NCBI GenBank assembly: GCA_001824005.1
Contig: MHWG01000004.1
Location: forward strand, 14,191 to 20,201
Source of the DNA: Candidatus Zambryskibacteria bacterium RIFCSPLOWO2_01_FULL_47_14
GTDB taxonomy: Bacteria; Patescibacteria; Paceibacteria; UBA9973; Zambryskibacteraceae
Reading direction: 5' to 3'
Length of the DNA stretch: 6,011 nt
Made by a program: the position numbers and the translations under genes. Position 1 is the first letter of the stretch, and every line of letters starts with the position of its first letter. Shown here in pieces: positions 1 to 4,749 of the stretch. The notes under the pieces were generated by a model. It made no database searches and was not told where the DNA came from. It worked only from the letters and a program-made list of their open reading frames with translations.

Positions 1-320
1 GGGAGAAGGAGTTTAAACGTCTAAGCTCTTTGAGCGCCGGTTTCCGCGAAGAGTTGGCGTATTCATTGCCGGAAGCGGAGATAACTTACAGTAACCCACA
101 TATCATAAATGTCTCTGTGCCCGGAATTCTGCCTGAACTTCTGGTACTGGCACTAGAGAGGAACGGTGTCCTCGTTTCCGCCGGCCCTGCCTGTAATTCC
201 AACAAGCCCGAATTGCCGGAGACTCCGGTGCGCATCTCTCTTGGCCGATTCACGACCGAGGATGAAATGAGAAAGGCGGCAAAAATCTTTTGCTCGACGG
301 CAAAAAATTTGCTAAAATAG
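1..320 (+). CDS. Cysteine desulfurase (NifS/IscS family), C-terminal fragment
   Basis: PLP-dependent enzyme that removes sulfur from L-cysteine and passes it as persulfide to Fe-S cluster or tRNA-thiolation acceptors in the cytosol. The open frame enters from the left edge (first full codon at base 3) and stops at TAG 318-320, so the start, PLP lysine and most of the fold lie outside the window; an apparent TTG start at 30 is internal. Visible family marks are the segment LLVLALERNGVLVSAG, the catalytic-loop Cys (codon 192-194, context AGPACNSN) and the conserved RISLGRFTTEDE block near the C-terminus. Odd: only 12 residues separate the Cys from RISLGRF, against about 25 in E. coli IscS, so the usual 'S-x-V-L-x-A-L-G' helix is missing, and the typical SGSAC is AGPAC. 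Family assignment is firm; which sulfur pathway it serves cannot be told. Confidence 0.9.
   Translation, partial: EKEFKRLSSLSAGFREELAYSLPEAEITYSNPHIINVSVPGILPELLVLALERNGVLVSAGPACNSNKPELPETPVRISLGRFTTEDEMRKAAKIFCSTAKNLLK
290..318 (+). promoter_or_regulatory. Possible upstream promoter for clpB
   Basis: TTGCTC (290-295), a 17-bp spacer, then an extended -10 TGCTAAAAT (310-318) overlapping the stop codon of the desulfurase gene. Predicted initiation near 325 would fall just before the CGAAT/ATTCG array, so this transcript would carry the array as a structured 5' leader. Only the -35 TTG and the extended -10 match well; TAAAAT can also occur by chance in this A-rich stop region. Confidence 0.35.
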
Positions 321-325
321 GTTCA

Positions 326-391
326 CGAATCTCCGCGAATATGATCGAATTTACGAATATTCGCGACATTCGATCAAATTCGTAAAATTCG
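326..391. repeat. Symmetric CGAAT x4 / ATTCG x4 palindromic array
   Basis: Four CGAAT boxes start at 326, 336, 346 and 354, followed by four ATTCG boxes at 359, 368, 378 and 387. The two halves meet in a perfect palindrome CGAATATTCG (354-363), and box spacing is 8-10 bp, close to one helical turn. Three mutually exclusive hairpins can form: 334-342 with 357-365 (9 bp, perfect), 342-350 with 368-376 (9 bp, perfect), and 347-358 with 378-390 (12 bp, one bulge). The array overlaps the proximal clpB -10 box and ends 4 bp before its ATG. It could be an operator, an RNA leader switch, a terminator for the upstream gene, or a dispersed intergenic repeat of this lineage; the sequence alone does not decide. 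Confidence 0.85.
383..388 (+). promoter_or_regulatory. -10 box of clpB, leaderless-type
   Basis: TAAAAT ends 7 nt before the clpB ATG at 396, so transcription would start at about the first base of the start codon. No convincing -35 hexamer is present 16-18 bp upstream, where the CGAAT/ATTCG boxes lie instead. No Shine-Dalgarno sequence precedes the ATG. The same arrangement occurs before rpmG, parB and the nucleotidyltransferase gene. Confidence 0.55.
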
Positions 392-395
392 AGTT

Positions 396-3098
396 ATGCA
401 GCATTTTAACCAATTTACTACCAAGGCCAAAGAGGTTATCCGCAAAGCCCATGAGCTCGCGATCGAGCGCGGCCAGAATCACGTCAATCCGATACATCTC
501 CTGGCGGCACTCCTTCTGCAAGAAGAGTCTATGGTGGTTTCAATTCTCGAGAAGATGGATGTCGATACGATTCTCCTTACCGACACGGTACTCGATGCTA
601 TCGAGGGTACGGATTCGGGCCAAACCATTTCACCTTCGTATCAGATTTATCTCACGCCGGAGCTAGCGCACGCAATAGAAGCTTCGAGCAAGGTGGCCAA
701 TTCTCTTGGAGACGAATTCGTTTCGACCGAACACCTTTTCTTATCCGTTCTCGACGTGCCGGGCGAGGCGCGCGACATGCTTCTCAAGATGAGGATTGAC
801 CGCCAAACTGTCCTGCGCGTCTTAGAAGAAGTCAAGAAAGAAAAACCGGAAGAGTCCAAAGAAACGAAGAAATTCAAATCATTGGTGAAATATACCCGCT
901 CACTCACAACGCTTGCCAAACATAATAAGCTTGATCCAGTCATCGGCCGCGACGAGGAAATTTCGCGCATTATCCAGATTCTCTCGCGCCGAACCAAGAA
1001 TAATCCTATTCTCATCGGCGAAGCCGGAGTAGGCAAGACAGCTATCGCCGAAGGTCTTGCCACTCGTATTGCTTCTGGCAATGTGCCCGAATCGTTGCGC
1101 GACAAAGAGCTTGTTTCGCTCGACCTGGGCCTCCTTATCGCCGGCACCAAGTACCGTGGCGAGTTTGAAGAGCGCTTGAAAAATATTATCAAGGATATCG
1201 AGCGCTCCGAAGGCAGAGTAATTCTTTTCATCGACGAGATACACACCATAGTTGGAGCTGGTGCCGCCGAGGGTTCGATGGACGCATCCAATATGTTGAA
1301 GCCGCCGCTCGCGAGGGGCGAGCTCCGCGCCATCGGCGCTACCACGCTCAAGGAGTACCAGAAGCATATAGAGAAGGACCCGGCGCTTACCCGTCGCTTC
1401 CAGCCTGTGTATGTGCAAGAGCCGTCGGTTGACGATGCTATGACGATTCTTCGAGGTCTCAAGGAGCGCTACGAGCTATACCACGGCGTGCGCATTACCG
1501 ACGACGCAATACAGGCGGCCGTCACCCTTTCTTCGCGCTATATTACCGACAGATTTTTACCCGACAAAGCGGTGGATCTCATAGACGAAGCCGCTTCGCA
1601 TCTCAAAATTTCTCTCGAGAACATGCCCCCGGTCTTGCAGGAAGCGCAGTCGAAGACGATGAAGCTTGAGATCGAGAAGGAAGCGCTCAAGAAAGAGGAG
1701 AAGAATCCGAAGGTGAAGACCCGTTTGAAGGAAATAGACAAAGAGATTGCCGATCTTAAGGAGAAAACAAGTGAGATAGAGCTCAAATGGAAGAATGAGA
1801 AGCAGACTGTCAGCGAGATCAAGGAGACGAAAAAGAATCTTGAAGTTCTGCGGCTCGAAGCCGAAGCAGCCGAGGCGCGCGCCGACCTCTCGCTCGCGGC
1901 CGAGCTCCGCTACGGCAAAATTCCCAGCGTCGAGCGTGAACTTGAGGTAAAAAGTAAAAGGCTTAAAAAGCTCCAGAGTTCGCGCAGAATCCTCAAGGAA
2001 GAAATTACCGGAGCGGACATCGCCTCGATCGTCTCCAATTGGACGGGTATTCCGGTAACTCGAATGCTTGAAGAAGAAGCGCAGAAACTTTCCCGCATGG
2101 AAGAGCATTTGAAGAACCGTATCGTTGGCCAGGGTGAAGCGGTAAAGAAGATTGCCGATACTGTGAAGAGGAGCCGCGCCGGCATCTCGGATCCGAACCG
2201 GCCGATTGGGTCCTTCATATTCCTCGGTCCTACGGGAGTCGGCAAAACTGAACTGACGAAAGCACTGGCGGAATTTATGTTCGACGACGAGAAGGCACTC
2301 ATTCGCATCGACATGTCGGAGTTGATGGAGAAACACGCTGTCTCGAAGCTCATTGGCGCGCCGCCGGGCTATGTCGGCTTCGAAGAAGGTTCGAGTTTTG
2401 CCGAGTCTGTCCGTCACAGGCCTTACTCTGTGATTCTCTTCGACGAGATCGAGAAGGCACATCCGGAAGTCTTTAACATCCTTCTCCAGATTCTCGACAA
2501 CGGCCGGCTTACCGACGCCAAGGGCCGCGTCATCAATTTCAAAAACACGGTTATTATCATGACTTCTAACATCGGTGCGCAATACATCGACAAGATGCAG
2601 TCGATCGGCTTCTCGAAAGGCGAGGAAGCGAACTACGAAGCAGTCAAAGAGAAGGTACTCTCGACCTTGAAAGACCATTTCCGCCCCGAGTTCTTAAACC
2701 GCCTCGACGATATCGTTATTTTCGACGTTCTCTCGCGCGATGCGATCAAGGAAATTGTGAGAATCCAGATTGATATCATCAAGAAGCGTTTGGCGGAGAA
2801 GGAGATTGAGCTCTCCGTCAGCGATGGAGTACTAGACCTCTTGGCCAAAGAGGGTTATAACCCGCAATATGGCGCAAGGCCATTGAAGCGCATGATCCAG
2901 GAGAAAATCCTGAATCCCGTCGCCTCAATGATGATAGGGAACAAAGTGCTCTCCGGCGGCACAGTCTCGGTAGATGTTTTGAATGGCCCCTCGACTTCGC
3001 TCGGGGCAAGTCAATTTAACTTCGATGTTAAAAAGTCGGCACGCGCCGCTCGTATCAGCACCATCTCACCGCGCAACCACGCTGTTTTGAAAAAATAA
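396..3098 (+). CDS. clpB: ClpB-type AAA+ chaperone/unfoldase with an IGF tripeptide
   Basis: Hexameric Hsp100 ATPase that threads aggregated or tagged proteins through its pore in the cytosol. Domain order: Clp_N double repeat (about 1-150); AAA1 with Walker A GEAGVGKT 208-215, pore loop KYRG 252-255 and Walker B FIDE with D280-E281; a coiled-coil M domain (about 405-530, including AELRYGKIP 502-510) of ClpB rather than ClpC length; AAA2 with Walker A GPTGVGKT 611-618, pore loop GYVG 658-661 and Walker B D683-E684; then a C-terminal small domain containing GARPLKR. Overall similarity is to ClpB, but residues 737-739 are IGF, aligned with the ClpP-docking VGF of Bacillus ClpC after TSNxGA. About 38 extra residues follow the D2 domain, starting inside an inserted palindromic repeat (PSTSLG). 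900 residues; ATG at 396 is supported by the N-domain start and the adjacent -10 box. Both ATPase sites look intact. Confidence 0.95.
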   Translation: MQHFNQFTTKAKEVIRKAHELAIERGQNHVNPIHLLAALLLQEESMVVSILEKMDVDTILLTDTVLDAIEGTDSGQTISPSYQIYLTPELAHAIEASSKVANSLGDEFVSTEHLFLSVLDVPGEARDMLLKMRIDRQTVLRVLEEVKKEKPEESKETKKFKSLVKYTRSLTTLAKHNKLDPVIGRDEEISRIIQILSRRTKNNPILIGEAGVGKTAIAEGLATRIASGNVPESLRDKELVSLDLGLLIAGTKYRGEFEERLKNIIKDIERSEGRVILFIDEIHTIVGAGAAEGSMDASNMLKPPLARGELRAIGATTLKEYQKHIEKDPALTRRFQPVYVQEPSVDDAMTILRGLKERYELYHGVRITDDAIQAAVTLSSRYITDRFLPDKAVDLIDEAASHLKISLENMPPVLQEAQSKTMKLEIEKEALKKEEKNPKVKTRLKEIDKEIADLKEKTSEIELKWKNEKQTVSEIKETKKNLEVLRLEAEAAEARADLSLAAELRYGKIPSVERELEVKSKRLKKLQSSRRILKEEITGADIASIVSNWTGIPVTRMLEEEAQKLSRMEEHLKNRIVGQGEAVKKIADTVKRSRAGISDPNRPIGSFIFLGPTGVGKTELTKALAEFMFDDEKALIRIDMSELMEKHAVSKLIGAPPGYVGFEEGSSFAESVRHRPYSVILFDEIEKAHPEVFNILLQILDNGRLTDAKGRVINFKNTVIIMTSNIGAQYIDKMQSIGFSKGEEANYEAVKEKVLSTLKDHFRPEFLNRLDDIVIFDVLSRDAIKEIVRIQIDIIKKRLAEKEIELSVSDGVLDLLAKEGYNPQYGARPLKRMIQEKILNPVASMMIGNKVLSGGTVSVDVLNGPSTSLGASQFNFDVKKSARAARISTISPRNHAVLKK
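2987..3006. repeat. Short palindromic repeat inserted in clpB 3' end
   Basis: A 20-bp element with arms CCC..CGA and TCG..GGG around CTTCGC. It matches 18 of 20 bases with a second copy inside miaA (4823-4842). Here it is read in frame as part of GPSTSLGAS, joining the ClpB core to a basic tail, so it appears to have inserted at the edge of a conserved domain without breaking the frame. Confidence 0.75.
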
Positions 3099-3114
3099 GA
3101 TTTTCCGCTAGAAT
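3087..3114 (+). promoter_or_regulatory. Promoter of tRNA-Tyr
   Basis: TTGAAA (3087-3092), a 16-bp spacer, then TAGAAT (3109-3114). The -10 ends 9 nt before the mature tRNA 5' end, leaving a leader of a few nucleotides for RNase P. The -35 lies within the last codons of clpB, so the tRNA promoter is partly embedded in coding sequence. Confidence 0.6.
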
Positions 3115-3123
3115 GACATTCAC

Positions 3124-3206
3124 GCGTCGGTCGGATAGCGGCTATTCCAGGAGACTGTAAATCTCCCGCCCATTGGGCATCAGTGGTTCGAGTCCACTCC
3201 GGCGCA
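3124..3206 (+). tRNA. tRNA-Tyr (anticodon GUA)
   Basis: A class II tRNA. The acceptor stem GCGTCGG pairs with CCGGCGC (one G-T pair), the D stem is GGA/TCC, the anticodon stem GGAGA/TCTCC encloses loop CTGTAAA, the long variable arm has stem GCCC/GGGC, and the T arm is AGTGG-TTCGAGT-CCACT. The discriminator is A. CCA is not encoded (CTC follows), so a CCA-adding enzyme is required. A36-A37-A38 is the MiaA recognition signature. rpmG lies 40 bp downstream on the same strand and may be partly co-transcribed. Confidence 0.96.
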
Positions 3207-3234
3207 CTCTTGCATTCATAAAATTTTAAGGTAA

Positions 3235-3240
3235 TCTAAT
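3235..3240 (+). promoter_or_regulatory. -10 box of rpmG, leaderless-type
   Basis: TCTAAT ends 6 nt before the rpmG ATG, placing the predicted transcription start at the A of the start codon. An overlapping TAATCT (3232-3237) is an alternative. The -35 candidate TTGCAT (3210-3215) is weak and 19 bp away. The nearest purine-rich AAGG lies 15 nt from the ATG, too far to be a Shine-Dalgarno site. Confidence 0.45.
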
Positions 3241-3246
3241 AGCCCT

Positions 3247-3426
3247 ATGGCAGGAAGACAGCAACATCTCATAAAATTCGTCTCCGTCGGGGACTCCAAG
3301 GGCGTCGGCAAGGGCCACACCTATTATTCGACGAAGAACAGGAAGTCAGTCGAGAGGAAACTCGAATTCAAGAAGTATAACCCGATCGCGCGGAAACACA
3401 CGGTTTATAAGGAGAAGAAGGCCTAA
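3247..3426 (+). CDS. rpmG: 50S ribosomal protein L33
   Basis: A 59-residue basic protein of the large ribosomal subunit near the E site. It begins MAGRQQHLIKFVSVGD and carries the L33 core YYSTKNRKS, then LEFKKYNPIARKHTVYKE, which follows the E. coli L33 pattern (YTTTKNK...LELKKFDPVVRQHVIYKE). There are no cysteines, so it is the zinc-independent C-minus type. It is a few residues longer than E. coli L33 because of a glycine/lysine-rich stretch before the tyrosines (SKGVGKGH). It lies between tRNA-Tyr upstream and tRNA-Trp on the opposite strand 13 bp downstream, with no room for a classical terminator. Start codon ATG is chosen because the conserved N-terminus fits and a -10 box precedes it directly. 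Confidence 0.95.
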   Translation: MAGRQQHLIKFVSVGDSKGVGKGHTYYSTKNRKSVERKLEFKKYNPIARKHTVYKEKKA

Positions 3427-3439
3427 ATTTAAAATCTAG

Positions 3440-3510
3440 CGGGCGATGAGGGAATCGAACCCCCGACATCGGTTTTGGAGACCGAAGTTATACCACTTAA
3501 CTAATCGCCC
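3440..3510 (-). tRNA. tRNA-Trp (anticodon CCA)
   Basis: On the minus strand the acceptor GGGCGAT pairs fully with ATCGCCC, the D stem is GTTA/TAAC with loop AGTGGTA, the anticodon stem TCGGT/ACCGA encloses CTCCAAA, and the T arm is GGGGG-TTCGATT-CCCTC. The discriminator is G73, as expected for bacterial tRNA-Trp. Length is 71 nt without CCA, which is not encoded. A36-A37-A38 is present. It lies 13 nt downstream of the nucleotidyltransferase stop on the same strand, and convergent to rpmG. Confidence 0.96.
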
Positions 3511-3520
3511 CAACGCACGT

Positions 3521-3529
3521 ATCCTAACA
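3521..3529 (-). promoter_or_regulatory. Extended -10 for tRNA-Trp
   Basis: Minus-strand TGTTAGGAT, an extended -10 of the TGnTAnnnT type, ends 10 nt before the tRNA 5' end. The TAG stop codon of the nucleotidyltransferase gene (3526-3524) is the first half of the TAGGAT hexamer. The -35 region (3544-3549, TAGAAA) is weak. The tRNA could also be released from the upstream mRNA. Confidence 0.45.
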
Positions 3530-4183
3530 TAATTTATTTGCTCTTTCTAAATCCTCAAACGAGTTTATCGGTAGCCATTTTTCGGTAACAATCGCTTTGA
3601 TAGGAAACATTTCTTTTTGAGCCAGGATAGTCTGTGGCAGGCCAAGTTCTCCGCCATAGACCAGCACTCCCTTGTGTCTGAAGATTTCCGGATCGAGCAA
3701 ATATACTCCGGTTGCGACAAATTTCTCTCCATTTGAATTTTTTTCGAATCCGGTAACAAATCCAGCTTTGTCTGTGAGGACGGCATAGTAGTTCGGCATC
3801 ATCATTTTTTGAAGACCGAACGCCCTCTCTTCTCTAGTAAATTTTTCCAGCTCTTCTCTGTTGTACAAATCGTCTCCGTTTAGTACCAAAAATTTGTCGT
3901 TCAACAAATTTTGGGTAGACAAAAGCGCGCCAAATGTCCCCTTTTTCTCCCCTTGGTCTACAAAAATAATTTTTCTACCCAAATATTCCTGCCCCAGATG
4001 CAACTTTATTTTTTCTTTCAAATGTCCTACCACTAGAATTACTTCGCTGATCTGGTCCGGCAGGGAGTCTAGAACTCGGTCAATGATAGGTTTGCCCGCC
4101 ACCTCTATGAGCGGCTTCGGTGTCTCTAATGTAAGTGGGTGAAGCCTTGATCCGACTCCCGCGGCCAGAATAACTGCTTTCAT
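3524..4183 (-). CDS. NTP-transferase family sugar-phosphate nucleotidyltransferase
   Basis: 219 residues with one GT-A type nucleotidyltransferase domain, predicted to couple an NTP to a sugar 1-phosphate to give an NDP-sugar for envelope glycans. Motifs: the N-terminal signature AAGVGSRLHPLT..TPKP (residues 7-24), the KGTFGALLS loop (81-89; commonly GTAGA, so F84 is unusual), metal-binding LNGDD (101-105), FVATGVYLLDPE, and a C-terminal WLPINSFEDLERA that resembles the W-x-x-INTPEDL end of this family. No left-handed beta-helix acyltransferase follows, so it is not full-length GlmU; substrate (glucose, mannose or MurNAc phosphate) cannot be read from sequence. ATG at 4183 is chosen over an in-frame ATG 51 bp upstream because the latter lies beyond the terminator and the family motif starts at M-K-A-V-I-L. 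A leaderless-type -10 precedes this ATG. AT-rich compared with the Nudix gene beside it. Confidence 0.88.
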   Translation of the reverse strand: MKAVILAAGVGSRLHPLTLETPKPLIEVAGKPIIDRVLDSLPDQISEVILVVGHLKEKIKLHLGQEYLGRKIIFVDQGEKKGTFGALLSTQNLLNDKFLVLNGDDLYNREELEKFTREERAFGLQKMMMPNYYAVLTDKAGFVTGFEKNSNGEKFVATGVYLLDPEIFRHKGVLVYGGELGLPQTILAQKEMFPIKAIVTEKWLPINSFEDLERANKLC

Positions 4184-4190
4184 AACTCTT

Positions 4191-4196
4191 AATATA
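4191..4196 (-). promoter_or_regulatory. -10 box of nucleotidyltransferase gene, leaderless-type
   Basis: Minus-strand TATATT ends 7 nt before the ATG at 4183, followed by AAGAGTT. It sits just after the Nudix terminator, so the gene has its own start. No -35 hexamer is evident, since the hairpin occupies that place, and there is no Shine-Dalgarno sequence. Confidence 0.5.
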
Positions 4197-4204
4197 TTAA
4201 CAGA

Positions 4205-4228
4205 AAGGGGAGCCTGGCGGCTCCCCTT
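4205..4228 (-). terminator. Intrinsic terminator after the Nudix gene
   Basis: A perfect 10-bp stem AAGGGGAGCC/GGCTCCCCTT with a 4-nt loop begins 2 nt after the Nudix stop codon (TGA, 4233-4231). On the minus strand the stem is followed by a short T-rich stretch (TCTGTTAAT); on the plus strand no T-run follows, so it is read as terminating the tRNA-Leu/miaA/Nudix transcript. The U-tract is modest, so efficiency is uncertain. Confidence 0.75.
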
Positions 4229-4230
4229 CG

Positions 4231-4749
4231 TCACACAGTGAGAACAAGATCCGAGTAGCGACCGCCGTCAAGATGACGCGGAAATTCGACTGGATCGGAA
4301 AGCCGCCCTTCGTACGGCCTTTGGTCGATGCCAATCTTGATTCGCTTCCAGCGAAGGATCATACGAAGGTAGCCGGTGCGGAATTCGTCGGCCTCAGCCA
4401 TCTTCAAGATCTCCTCGAAGCTCATGAAGCGAGCCTCGGCGGCTTCGAGACTCTCCGGAGAAACACTGATTTCTCCCTTGAACCGCCGCGTCTCGTAGAG
4501 AAAGACCGCTCCCTTGGGCCTTTGGATGAAGACGGCGACCAGGAGAAAATCGTTCTCATCTGTGACGATGCCGGTTTCCTCCTCGGTCTCCGACTGCGCC
4601 GCGTGTCGAAACGACTCTCCTCGCTCGATTTCGCCGCCGGGGAGCATCCACTTCTGCTTGCGGGTTTTCTCCCGCACGACGAGAATTTCCTCGCGCTCAT
4701 TTAGCACGATGAGATTTGCGCCGTTTTTGAGATCCTTATCGTCTGTCAC
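4231..4749 (-). CDS. Nudix hydrolase
   Basis: 172-residue Nudix-fold protein, predicted to hydrolyse a nucleoside diphosphate linked to another group; the substrate is unknown. The beta strand NLIVLNEREEILVVREK leads to W34-M-L-P-G-G and the Nudix box at 39-61, with metal-binding E54, E57 and E58 and final G60-I61. The box is not canonical: the arginine of REUxEExGU is S53 and the following hydrophobic is T55 (SETEEETGI). A C-terminal extension of about 40 residues after RMILRWKR is not recognised. The start is GTG at 4749, set by a strong GGAGGA site; it overlaps the end of miaA by 14 nt, suggesting translational coupling. The gene is noticeably GC-rich (roughly 53-63% in rows counted by hand) between AT-rich neighbours, and ends in a hairpin terminator, hinting at later acquisition. 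Confidence 0.9.
   Translation of the reverse strand: MTDDKDLKNGANLIVLNEREEILVVREKTRKQKWMLPGGEIERGESFRHAAQSETEEETGIVTDENDFLLVAVFIQRPKGAVFLYETRRFKGEISVSPESLEAAEARFMSFEEILKMAEADEFRTGYLRMILRWKRIKIGIDQRPYEGRLSDPVEFPRHLDGGRYSDLVLTV

Noticed and set aside
30..320. Complete small gene starting at TTG 30
   Set aside because: The frame is open to the window edge and encodes only the C-terminal part of a cysteine desulfurase; the TTG is an internal Leu codon.
326..391. CIRCE, HAIR, CtsR or LexA operator before clpB
   Set aside because: None of the known consensus sequences as I recall them (TTAGCACTC-N9-GAGTGCTAA, CTTGAGT-N7-ACTCAAG, tandem GGTCAAA, or GAAC-N4-GTTC) is present; the boxes are CGAAT/ATTCG.
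326..391. CRISPR-like array
   Set aside because: The repeated unit is only 5 bp with 0-5 bp gaps and reverses orientation halfway, unlike any CRISPR repeat-spacer structure.
1557..2678. Long minus-strand open frame of 373 codons inside clpB
   Set aside because: It lies wholly antisense to a well conserved AAA+ gene, has no recognisable domain or start signal, and is explained by codon bias of clpB.
3228..3231. AAGG as Shine-Dalgarno of rpmG
   Set aside because: It is 15 nt from the ATG, beyond the usual 5-10 nt spacing.
4184..4234. Longer N-terminus for the nucleotidyltransferase (ATG at 4234)
   Set aside because: The extra 17 residues would be encoded by the Nudix terminator hairpin and the promoter; the family motif begins exactly at the ATG at 4183.
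4273..4704. Plus-strand open frame of 143 codons opposite the Nudix gene
   Set aside because: Antisense shadow of a GC-rich gene whose Nudix box, Shine-Dalgarno and terminator all support the minus strand.
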